Shown here: positions 47,100-58,750 of the stretch, piece by piece
How positions within the stretch are numbered: the stretch's first letter is position 1
How the letters are laid out: every line of letters starts with the position of its first letter
Source of the DNA: Sordaria brevicollis
Lineage: Eukaryota > Ascomycota > Sordariomycetes > Sordariales > Sordariaceae
Length of the DNA: 64,000 nt
Reading direction: 5' to 3'
NCBI GenBank assembly: GCA_033439795.1
Contig: JAUTDP010000002.1
Span: forward strand, 3,534,001 to 3,598,000
Position numbers and translations under genes: made by a program
The notes under the pieces: generated by a model
What the model was told of the DNA's origin: nothing
Seen by the model: the letters and a program-made list of their open reading frames with translations, nothing else
The model's database searches: none

Positions 47100-50000
47100 T
47101 TATACCGGTAAATTATCCTCCTTATATTCGGATACCTCCTCTTTTTATATCGCCGTTATAATCTAATTTTATAATTTCCGAAGAAGCTTGGCCGCTTTTA
47201 AATAATTATTATAGTATTCCTTTAATTTAGTTACTACGTTTTTAAAATCGTTCGTAGGATATTATTTTAAGTCCAGGTCTTAATTGGTCTATTTTATTTA
47301 ATAAAATAATTTGCTTCGGTTTATTTTCGAAATTATAATCTCCTTTATTTCGTACTCTTCGTTTTTAAATATAATTTCCCTTAGCGGGTTTTCCGGTACT
47401 TATTTTAATAATAAATTGTTCGGAAATTTTTTTAATTTATCCGGCGGGAATTAATTAAATATCTTCTATAAAATAAATAATTAAATTAAAAAAGTATTAC
47501 CCTTCTTATTTATAATAGGGAAATATTACTTTATTAATAGAAAATCTAATTTATTATTCGGACAGTCGGTCGATTAATTCTTTTTAATAATAAAGATTCG
47601 GTCTCCTACATCGAAATCCGGTTTATAACGTTTTTTATTTATTTAAATAGCCTATTTCTATTATATTACTTCGATATATTTCCTAATATAATCTATATAT
47701 TTTTAAATTTTTTTAACGGTATTTCGGGCATTTTATCGGTTTAAACGTTCTATAGAAGGCGTATTTTTTAAATTCGTTATTACCTTCTAATTTAAGAAAA
47801 TAGATATTAAGAATCCGAATAAGATTTTATAAGGTTAAAAATTTATATTATTTTATAGTAGGCTATTCTATACGTAATTTAAAGCCGGGATTATTTCCGA
47901 TTAATTATTTTAATTATAATTAATATATAAACGTAATTTCTAATCGATTTATTCGTAGAAGTTTTCGATTTAATTTAAAGTTTATAAATATCTAACCGAA
48001 ATTAACGATTACTTAATCCCGATTAAAGAAATTAATTTTTATAAAAAATCTAATTTAAATTGCGGTCTTTTATCGTTAATAAATTCTTTAAATAGATTAA
48101 AAATGCGGAATAGCCCTTTATAATATAGTTTATAAACTTCTTTATTTATAATTATCGATTTATAAAGGAATAGCCAAATAGTTTTTAATAAAGGGTTAAT
48201 TATATTTATTAAATTATTATAATTATATTTATTTATAAGTATTTTTTTGAAATTTATTACTAAACGGTTTTAAATCCTTTTAAGTACTTTAATATTTTAA
48301 AATATACCCGGTATTTTACTTCGAAGGTATTTTAAAGTATAATAAACCGTATAATTAATTATATAATAATCTACGTCTCCTATTAAACCGGGCTATTAAT
48401 ATCGAATTATTATTAATTTTTATATTTTATTCCTTCCGGGGTGGGCTATTATTAATATATTATAATAATTTTAAATTACTCGGGTTTTTAATATTCCTTC
48501 TAAAATTACGAGGCGGCTACGAAATAATAATAATTATTTTTATAATATTATAAAATTTAATTCCCCCCTCCGAGCCTTCTTTCGATATTTTTCTAATAAA
48601 GTATCCATTTTATTAATTTCTAATAATTAATAAACGAATTTATAACCGATTATTATTTTAGGAACGTTTATTATATTTAATATATAAATATAAATTATAT
48701 TTTCCTTTTCTATTATAAGTTTAAAGAAGCGTATTATACATTATAATTCCTTCCTTTCTTTCTAATCTTTAATATCTTTAAACTTACGAAATAAAGTATC
48801 GGTTGCCGCGTTTTCCTTATTAGGCCGATAAGTAATTAGGAAATTATATTAGGATAATAATTATATTTATATTATTTATTTAGCGTTTAATAATCGTTTA
48901 ATATTAAAGTATTTTAATATTTTATAATCCGTAATAATTATAAAGGGTTTAATCCATTAGAAGTTAATAAATTCCGAACGTTAATATATTAAGGCTTTTA
49001 TAATTATTAATATTTTTTTATTATATATTAAGTAATTATATTCTATTCCCTATATTATTTCCGAAAAATACGTAATAAGGTGTTATTTATCTTCGTATTT
49101 TTAGGATAGGACCCCGGTTAATATTCCGTTTAATATATTTATTTCTAGCCTTATTTCCTTTTTAAAATTGAAATAAATAAATATTAACACGTTAATTAAA
49201 TATTATTTTAAAGTATTGAATATTATTTAATATTTTATTATTTAATTAAATATTTCCCTTTTCTTTATTAACAATATTAGCGGTTTCGAAATCCTCTTAT
49301 ATTCTTTTATAAATTTATAATAGAAATTATAGAATCTTAAGAAAGATTATACCCCCTTAACCGTTAATAATTCTTTCTAATCCTTTACTATTTAGATTTT
49401 TGCCGGATCTACCGAAATTCTATCTACGCCGATAATAAATTTTAAAAATTTTATTTTCGTAATATAGAATTCGTATTTATTTAAATCCGTTTATAATCCT
49501 ACTTATCGGAATCTCTCTAAAATTTTCTTAACGTAAATTTCGTATTCCTTTTTATTATTAAAGTAAATAAGAATATTATCAATATAAACGTTATAAAAAT
49601 TATTTAAATATTTTATTAATACGTTATTAATATATTATTAAAAGGTTAATAATCCGTTAATTAATTTAAAAGGAAAAATTTTATATTTATATACTCTATA
49701 TTGCGTACAGAACGTCGTTAATTCTTTATTATCCGGGTATATACGAATACGGTAAAAAGTTTATTTAATATCGATTTTAGTAAAAATTTTTATTCGAATA
49801 ATACGGGCTAAAATCTCCTCGATTAAAGGGAACGGGTACCGGTCTTTCTTAATAATTTTATTTAATTTATAATAATTTACATAAAAACGGAATTTTCTAT
49901 TAACTTTTAATATAAAAAGAATAGGGGCGGCCTACAGAATTAAATTACTTTCGATAAATCCTTTATTTAGGTTTTCTATAATATAGAATCGATAGGCTTT

Positions 50001-50500
50001 TAATTTATTTGTATTTATTTTATATAAAAGATTATATCTTAAGTTTTTTAGGTTTATTCTTTCTTAAAGACGGATCCGATAATCGCTATTTCCCGGTTTA
50101 AATAAAATATCCGATTATCGTTTATTAAAAATATTTTTATATCCGTAATAGCGAATTAATATACGCTTTAAAATTTATTCCTTCTTTTTAAAATTTAGGT
50201 TATTAAAATATTCTTAATCCCTTTATTCTTTAATAAAGTAATCGATTTCGTATAAATTTATAATACTTAAATACTCTTTTTTTATTATTTATATAAACGC
50301 TACCGACCTAATAATTATTATATTTAGTATACACTCTTTATATTACGCGGTACTTCTTTTTTATTTAAAGTAATTTTAATTATCCTTTTTTATTCCGCTA
50401 TTAAAGTCTTTTCTTTAGAATTATTTTTTAAAATATTTTAAATTATTTTTAAAATCTCTCCTTTATTCTTTTAATACCTCCGTTAATATTTTCTTTAATT
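47100..50500 (-). pseudogene. Element C pol remnant (RT ... integrase, chromodomain)
   Basis: On the minus strand, 49935-49640 translates to a clear Ty3/gypsy RT: KKDRYPFPLIEEILARI, then FTKIDIK-stop-TFYRIRIYPDN and ELTTFCTQY. The stop at 49763-49761 sits where the family has Gln (IDIRQAF). A chromodomain-like segment at about 47365-47230 reads EYEIKEIIISKINRSKLFY and then IKW with Trp now a stop. Integrase must lie between but was not traced residue by residue. Confidence 0.82.
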
Positions 50501-53332
50501 CCTATAATAGCGGAAGGAATTTATTTTATAATATTTATTCTATAAATTCTTATATTTTATTAATAGGGTCGGTCGTTCTTTTATCCGTCGTAGCCCTTTA
50601 AAGAATATTAATTATTGGGTACGCTTTCTATTCGTACGACGGGGAAATTTAGGGAGTATTTTCGAATTTACGAATTCTACAGTATATTATAACCTTATTA
50701 CGCCTTCTCTTATTTTCCCTTTCTATAAATTATTTTCTTTTAACGACGTCCTTTTAATATTTCGGATTAATAGGTTAGCCTTCTCGGTTTTCGATATAGA
50801 TATTTTTTATTTAATTAAAATCTATTAGCCAATTATCACTAAATAATAACTTTTTACGTAAATAATCGATTATTACGTTATAATATTCGAATTAAATACG
50901 GCCGATTATTATATTATAATAAATATCGGTAACGATTAATTACTTATTATAGGCGGTTCGGTTTTATATTATAACGTTCGCTTTAAATATAATAATAATC
51001 TTTTTATTATTTTCCTTTATAAAGGGGCCTTTTATATTAATAGGGTCGAAATCGTTCTTTACTTTAAATTTTAAAAGGTGTTATAAACGATCTATAGTCT
51101 TTTAATTAATTAAAATATACGTAGTTACTCCCGAATTTATAATAGCTTTTTTAATAATAATAATAATTTTATTATTATTTATAAAAGCGGATATAATAAA
51201 GGGGTTTCCTCCTAAATAATTATATAAAAAATCCTTTTTTACGCCGTTAAGTACTTTTCTTTATTTTTACTATATAAATCTCCTTAAACGGGAATTTATT
51301 TTATTTAGGGTAATTAGTTTTTCGATTTATCCTTCTCTTTATTTTTATCCTCTTTTCTATTTTTAATACTATAGCGAGTATATATAAATTGAAGGCGGGT
51401 ATAGTAGTTTATTGTAGTAGGGCGATTATTAAAATCGGGTTTCTTAGGGTAATCTTTAGTATAATATCTTTATTCTTTATAAGTAAAATATATTCCTTTA
51501 CGGAATATATTATTAATCTCCTCTTTAATTAGGTTCCTATTATTACTATTAGTATTAGAATTACTTCTAATTGAAGAGGAGCCTCTTCCTCTACTAGTAT
51601 TATTATTATTTTTATTATTATTTTTATAATTATAATTATTCGAATTTGAAGAAAATAATATAATAGTCCGCTTAATTGCCTTTTGTATATAAGTAATTTA
51701 CTTAGTAATTTTAACGTATCCGTCGAAATCGACCGCATTTAAGGTAGTATATAAGGCTATTCCTATTTAGAAGTCTATAAATAAGCGACGATAGAAGGCT
51801 TCCTTTTAATTCGATTACGGAATTTAATATTCGTTAATAAAACGAATAAACTTATTCTTAAAGATATAAAAATCATTTTAGTATATACGGAGCTTCTCGA
51901 ACTCCTTAATTACTTAGCGGGCAACGTTAGGATTATTATATTAGCGTTTAAAGTAATTTATTAAAGCCTTCGAAGAATTAATTTAATTCGGGTAGGTATT
52001 GTATAAATACGGCTATAAATCTTTAGTAGCGTAGTTAATTAAGCGATTCTCGATATATATTTATTTAATTTTATCGTTGGTAAAATAATCCGAATTAACC
52101 TTTAATTTATTAAATATAGTATAGTATTAAACTTTAAAAATAATAGTATTTTTATTCTTATTAGTATAGAAGATAAGGGGGTTTAAGATTTTGGAAGACT
52201 TTCTATTAATAGTAAGAATAAAGGCGCCTCCTAGGGTCGCGCTACGATATATCGAATTACGAATAATATTAGCGATTATTTAATTTAGAATTTAAATTTC
52301 CTTATCCTTAATTATAATAATAGCTATTAAATCCTTTATTATTTCTTTATCGGAATTAATAGGTTTCTTATTTTATCGATAATTATCGTTATTATAATCG
52401 GATTTAGAATTAGAAATATTAAAATCGGGGGTAATACTTTAGGTAATAAAAATGCGATATTTAACTTAATTAATTTTACGGGCAACTGCGTCGATACTTT
52501 TAAGGTAATACTAAGTACCTTCGTCGTCGTCTTCGATAGTAATTTAAAAACGAGCCTTCTTCTTCTACTTTTCGGGTTTATAATATATACCCTTAAAATA
52601 TTGGATTTAATTATTTAAATTTATTATAATTTTATTAAAACGGTAAACGATAATATAGAATTCTTCGGATTATTTTTTATAGGCGAATATAGTAATAACG
52701 CGGGCCTTTATTTCTTTAAATATAATATTAGGATTCTTTTTAACTTCGGCGATAAAATCTTTAATTTCTATTAAATTTTTATATTCTTTAGGCTACGGAT
52801 CTTTATATTAAAATAGGGGGTTAAACGGAAAATAAAATCTTTTTTTATTAAAGGTATAACGAATAGTAATATCTTTAATTTTATTTTCTAAATCCTTATC
52901 GATATACTCCTTCGTATTAAAAAAATATTAGGTTTTAATTTCGGGAATTATATAAACGTCGTAATATTCGAAAGTAGCGGTATTAGGGTTATTAATCTTT
53001 TTAATAGTATTTTAAACCTTTTAAGCTATAAAAACGTAGCGGTTATCAATAAATTTGCAATTTAAATAAATCTTCGCAATAAGAATCTTTTTTTAATTTA
53101 ATTTAATTAATTCGAAATTAATTTCGTCGGCGGTTTACGCCTTTAATTTAGCGGCTTCCTCTTAATCGTACGCTATTATTCGTTCGTAAATTATAATATT
53201 ATAAAATATAATTTTATAATTATTCGGGTAGGGTACAGGAGATTATTATATTGTATATAATTAATTATAATTTCTTTTAAGGTAAAATATTTTATATTAT
53301 CCCCGATAAATATTTTAGTTTAATTTTACGAT
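50501..53332 (-). pseudogene. Element C 5' coding region (gag and start of pol), decayed
   Basis: By position between the 5' LTR and RT this should be gag and protease. The sequence is RIP-degraded and I could not recognise specific domain motifs. The open frame at 51529-51738 is rich in Ile and Leu from AT bias and is not a convincing gene. Confidence 0.5.
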
Positions 53333-53634
53333 TATTATAGTAAAAAGGAAGGGTTTGTAATAAAATAATAATAATCCTTAATTGATAGAAAATCGTAAAA
53401 TAAAGAAAAAAGGAAAATTAATTATATAAGAATAGAAGCGTAGGCGGAAAGATATAAGCCTTACGTTTTGTATAATAAATGCGTTATATAGGTGAATAGC
53501 AGTACAACGTTCGCTGGTATAAATAAGTGACCTGCGGTAATAAATCCGTGGTTCGCCCAATTCCCTGAGCAACCCAACGACCTTAGTCGTCATGTAACCA
53601 GTCAGGTGACCAGCGGGTGAGCCGTGCCGTTACA
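53333..53634 (-). repeat. 5' LTR of element C
   Basis: 302 bp, TATTATAGT...CCGTTACA on the plus strand. Its last 130 bp (about 53505-53634) keep near-normal GC, while the matching part of the other LTR is mutated. Confidence 0.92.
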
Positions 53635-55440
53635 ATTCCGCTTTTAAAAATTATATTCTATTCTATATTTCGGCGGCCCGAATAATTTATTCGGGGAGGG
53701 AGGGTATAAATATATTTAAAAATCCGGATTAATAATAATTTTAATTATAAACGGAATTTTACAATTCCTTATATTAATAAATAAAGGAAATTATCCTTTA
53801 TAACGACCGTTATTTCGACCCGTCTTTGAAATTTAAAATCCAAATTGTAAATTATTTTATCGATTCCCTCGGCCGCCTTCGTTATTAAAACCGTTTTTAA
53901 ATACTAAGAGCCCCTATATATACCGAATCCGAATTAATTATACTATTTAATATTAATTAACGTTTTAATATCCTTCGTATTATTTTAATTTAAATTATTT
54001 ATAATTTATATATATTAAGATACTTTAATAAAAAAGGTATTATTATAATATTTTTTTAATACTTTTATTAACCTCTTCTTAATTTTTACGTCCGGTAATT
54101 CCTCTACAATTATTATACCTACGGTTTTATAAAAGTTTAAAAGGAGTAAAAGAAAAGCTTTTTACGTTTATTATTAATTTTAAAATAATTTAATAAAAAT
54201 ATATAAATAGATTTTATTACCGATTTTTTAGAATTTAAAAGTAATATTTATCTTTAAATTATAGGGGATAAATTTAATAAAATTATATTTTTTAAATTTA
54301 TACCCTCTATAGAAGTTAAATTCTATACCGAGTATTTCTTCTAATATTTTATTCGTTATTATAATTTCTTAAGGTTTATTATTAGCGATCGCGGTTTTAA
54401 TTAAATTAGCCATTTTTAGGTTAAATTATACGAATTCTTAAATATTAAGCATTTATTTAATACTATTTATTATTTATAGACCGATAAAGGCCCGGAATAT
54501 ATAAATTAGGAAGTTTACGTTTATTTACGTATAATTATTAATTATATTTAAAATAATTAGAATAAATAATACCCTATAACGTAATTAATTATTAATAACC
54601 GGATTAATATTTCGATAAATATATTTCCGTTCTTCGTTACTTATAAATTCGACTCCGAATTCCCAATTTCTATAATCGAAAACCCCTCCGATCGTTAATT
54701 TTTACCTCTATCCTTTAAGAAGCGGGTTTAGGAATTCGTTAAGAAATTGTAATAAATTACGGATTTATATTAAATTATTATAATGGCCGTTATTTAAAAA
54801 TAAAAGAGATTCGTTAATTATAATCGGTAATTTGCGGAACGCTTCGTAATTAGGGATAAAATTTAATTCAATTTTAAAAATTATATTATTAACCGTTTAA
54901 AAAAGAAATTCGATTAATTTTATACGAAATATATTATTTCGAAGGTATTATTTCCTTATATAATCGAATTATCCGGGCTTCCTTATATTATTTATAACGT
55001 TTTTTATATCGATCTCCTATATAAAATTATTAATAACCCTCTCCTTAAATAAAAATTTATTAATAAATAGCCCTCGGTTATTAAAATTAAAAGAAAATTA
55101 GAATATTAAATAAAAGAAATTCTCTATACTAATACCGTTAAGAGGAGAAGAGGTTTAATAAAAAAGGTTTTAATTAAATAGAAGGGATATTATAATCCGA
55201 TATAAAAGCCTTTAGAAAGTTTTAAAAATATTATCGCTTTAAACGAATTTAAAATTTAATACGGTTTAATAACGGATAACGATAATCCAACCGATTAATA
55301 TATTAAAAAATTCTTATAAAAAGCTATAAATAGGGTAAAATATATTACGAATAGAATAAAGGATTTTTAAATATAAATTAAAATAAATAATAAATTAATT
55401 AGGGTAAAGCTTTAACGAAATTAATAATTAATTTAATTTA
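53635..55440 (+). pseudogene. Element A integrase and chromodomain remnant
   Basis: Resumes element A after the C insertion. The integrase core is at about 53770-54760 and the chromodomain at about 55095-55225 (KEILYTNTVKRRRGLIKKVLIK, then Trp replaced by TAG). It is collinear with B at offset 12904, as expected from the C insertion. Confidence 0.85.
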
Positions 55441-56105
55441 AATATCTTTTATTAAATTATCCTCTATTATCTCCGATATAAATTCCCTAATAATAATCTC
55501 CTCCTCCTCTTCTTTATAATTAAATATATAAATATTAGCAAAATTATAAACGTTTAAGGGCTTACGGGCGCGGCGGCGGAAAGTAGGAGGCGCGGGACGG
55601 TAATTCTTTAGGCGCGAAGGCCTAGCGGTAGTAAAAGAAAAGGAAAATAGAAGGTAAATATTATATTCGGGGCGGATATTTAAAGGGAAATATTACGCTT
55701 CTTATTATTTAAATTTATTATATTACTTTTTATTACTTTTTTCGACTTCTTTTCCTTTTTTTCTCTTTTTCGCCGATAGGGGTTACGCGGTAACGGCTTT
55801 TTTAATAATAATAATAATAGCGGCGATAATAGCGGTAATAATAATATCGATAGTAGTAATATTAGCGTTAACGGCGATATAAGTATTATAATCTTCGATT
55901 AAGCGGTTAAATTCTATACGTTAGTTATTTATTTACTTTACTTTTTTTATATTAATTATTAAATTAAATAATTACTCTTTAAAATTTTCGAATTTACGGA
56001 TTCGCTCTTTAAAAATTTAAATTTCCGTAATATTAACCGAACTATTAATAATTTTAATAAAGGAAGAAAATTCCGTAAAAAGTATTTTAATAATAACCCG
56101 ATTAA

Positions 56106-56756
56106 TAAAATTATTAAATAGTATTAATAATTTAAAAAATTATTAAAAAAAGAAGAAAAGGAATAAAAATTTATATAAGAATAAAGCTTTACTTTTTTAA
56201 AATTTAAAATTCCAATAAAATTTTAAATGTAATAAAGTAATTATTATAGGAATTTCTAAATATATACCCCTTAATATATTAAGCCTTAAAGGCGGATTAA
56301 ATTTAAATAAAAACGGGCTTATAATTTTTATAAGCGTATTAATAAAGTAAATATATAGAAATAGAAAAGCCTTTATTAAATATAATATAATTATACCTAT
56401 TAATTAAATAGCCTTTATATTAAAAATTTTAAAGTTCGGCCCCGGATAAGACGTATTTACGAATATCGTCGGGAGTAAATTTGCTAATTATATCGGCGGC
56501 AATAATATTAGGCCGAATTTAACGGAGCTTCGGCGGGGTAGCGGGTTTAAGAATAGCGATTTTAATAGCGCCTTTATTATAGCGAGAGGCGGGAGTAAAA
56601 ATAAGCGGCGGGGTAAACAAATTAATAATAATTTCCTATAAAATTAAAAATTTGCGGAAAAATTCGAATTAAATAATAATAGCGGGGGTATTTATTTCAA
56701 CGGCGATTAATTAACGGTTAATTAATACGTTCGTAAAAGAATTAACGGAAATAATA
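56106..56756 (-). pseudogene. Antisense ORF in 3' region of element A
   Basis: Second copy of the minus-strand frame seen in element B. Where I compared them in detail, it preserves frame and residues (AVEINTPAIII.FEFFRKF) with a stop at the same ex-Gln position. Product unknown. Confidence 0.55.
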
Positions 56757-57010
56757 ATAATAATAATAAAAATAATAAGGATATATATAATATATATTAG
56801 TAAGGGCGTACGCTTATATAAATACTTATAATTTTAATTATTCGATAGGTTAAAGGAGGAAAAAAAAGAAGGAAAGAGAGAGGGAGAGAAGCGCGGGGTA
56901 TATATTAGAAATACGCGTAGTAGTAACCGGTCGTTTAATATTTAAAGTCTATATAATTATATACCTGCCTATATATAGTATTTCTAATTAGGGGAAAAGA
57001 GGGGGGCTAA

Positions 57011-57261
57011 TATTATAGGGCTAATACCCGTAGCTGAGTTTAATTAGCACTACCAATCGCGCCGTTAGATAGTCCGCTAATCGGGCCGCTAATTGCGGTC
57101 CTTACCGCTACGGTAAGCGGAGTGGCCTATACCTAGTCCTTAAAAGGATAGTTAGCTAATGCCGCCTAAAAGGCGCCTCCCTTCCCCCCTTTTCCTCTTC
57201 GTAGAACCTTATCGATTCGTTAAGACCCAGCATCTGTGCTAACTATGCTATACCCCTTACA
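57011..57261 (+). repeat. 3' LTR of element A
   Basis: 251 bp, TATTATAGGG...CCCCTTACA, preceded by polypurine tract 56991-57007. Carries the 12-bp segment shared with 35460-35710. Confidence 0.93.
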
Positions 57262-57266
57262 TTTCC

Positions 57267-58750
57267 CAACTTAACGAAAATTTAAATAAATACGCTAATA
57301 CGAACTACTAACGTTTATAATATCCTACCTTATTAAATAGCTACCCCTGGCCGCGTATAGCCTATTTTTAGCAATATTATCGCAATTATTACTACTTTAT
57401 AAAGCGCGTAATATAAAAGTTATAATAAAATTATAAAAAACGTTATAACGAATTATATTTCTAACCGTGGAATTTTTTTTAATATAATTAAGTATATTCT
57501 AATTATAATAATAAATAATCTCTACCTAATCCTATATCGGGCGATTAAACGTTAAAAAAATAATACGGTTATTAAAATAGGTTACGCAATATATAGTAAT
57601 AAGGTAATCGATAAGAACGCAGGAGGGTTTATAATATTATTTTTTTATTGGTCGTTTTTCATTCTTTTTTAACGAAGGCGAATAAAATCGATATTAATAA
57701 TATTATAAAGTAAATACCCTATTTTAAACCGGCGTATATTCTAGACCATTCTTCGTATAAAAATTATTTATAAAAATAAAATATTTATCCGCCTTTTTAA
57801 CCGACGCAAACTCAATAAATTCTTATAACGTAAAAAAATATTACTTAATCTACTCGATATCTTCTAATACCTAACTAAATTAATCGGGTTAATTACATTA
57901 ATTATATTATTATATTTAAAGGCGCGTATATACCGCTATTACCGCTAATCCCGCGGGAATAATTATAAAAAAACTATTATTAATTATTTTATTATTATTT
58001 TATATAATAATATAAAAGGGGAAGGGAAAGGAGAAATACTATATCCCTTTAATAGCGTATTAATATTTAAAGTACGAACCGCTTTATTTTATTTAATACC
58101 CGCAACCTAAATAAAGTCTATTATATTATCGAAATTAACGGGGATAATATTAACGGGGATAATATTAATTTTATTAACGTTAATAAGAATAATAAAAGTA
58201 CTAAAGATTGTAACTTCGCCGTTAAATTAATTAATATCGACCTATTGTAAATTATCGGCAAACTATTCTTTTATTAATTTAATAACGATATCGAAACCAA
58301 ATTCTCGAATAATAATATCCCATTTATTAAATTACTATTAAAGGCGCTATATCTCTTACTAATATTCATCTATAATAATATTAATAATTAACGACGATAA
58401 TGTAATTTATAATACTAATTAATAAAAGTAGTAGAGTAATAATCGCAATTCGAGAAGTATATTATTTAGGGAAAAGAGGAAAAGTAAATAAAAAAGACAC
58501 GTAATAGCCAAAGTACTAGCTATTTAGATTATTTTCTAAGTAATAACCGTACCCGCGGTAAAATAAGTATATTATATCGCAAATTTCTTATAATTGTAGT
58601 AACTTTACCAAAATACCATTAAAATTATCGCGGACAACGGCAATCGCATTATCTAAATACCTTCAATTAATTACCCAAATTATACGAAGTTCCATAATAG
58701 AATGGTAATATTATTACAGAGTATTATGCGGCGTCGCATATTCTAGTAGT
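57267..58750. other. RIP-degraded sequence right of element A
   Basis: AT-rich, no domain recognised. It was contiguous with 33-35.45 kb before element A inserted, so together they form an older decayed repeat or repeats of about 4 kb. Confidence 0.5.

Larger units (their letters stand above)
46717..53634 (-). mobile_element. Ty3/gypsy chromovirus element C, nested in A, opposite strand
   Basis: A 6918-bp element with 302-bp LTRs at 53333-53634 (5' in element orientation) and 46717-47018 (3'). The ends are TG...CA, and the target duplication is ATTCC at 46712-46716 and 53635-53639. A polypurine tract (complement of 47019-47037) next to 47018 shows it reads on the minus strand. Its RT and chromodomain differ from A/B, so it is a second family. 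RIP has placed stops throughout. Confidence 0.92.
35460..57261 (+). mobile_element. Ty3/gypsy chromovirus element A (host of two insertions)
   Basis: Bounded by a 251-bp 5' LTR (35460-35710) and a 251-bp 3' LTR (57011-57261), with a 5-bp target duplication TTTCC at 35455-35459 and 57262-57266. It is split by element B (36918-44342) and element C (46717-53634). Its own segments are 35460-36917, 44343-46716 and 53635-57261, read as gag, protease, RT, RNase H, integrase, chromodomain, antisense ORF, polypurine tract (56991-57007) and LTR. Subtracting B, C and their 5-bp duplications leaves 7449 bp, 24 bp longer than B, which equals the 12 extra bases in each A LTR. All frames are RIP-inactivated. 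Confidence 0.92.
32801..58750. other. AT-rich RIP-mutated heterochromatin block
   Basis: Base composition switches sharply to extreme AT at about 32800 and back at about 58750. Repeated copies within it (four copies of one LTR, two of another, two internal retroelement regions) differ mostly by C/T and G/A transitions. Reconstructed frames are broken by TAA/TAG at expected Gln and Trp codons. This is what RIP produces in Neurospora and relatives. Such DNA is typically H3K9-methylated, HP1-bound and cytosine-methylated (family knowledge, not visible here). Confidence 0.93.

Noticed and set aside
51529..51738. Ile-rich minus-strand frame within element C
   Set aside because: AT-bias artefact; no gag or pol motif.
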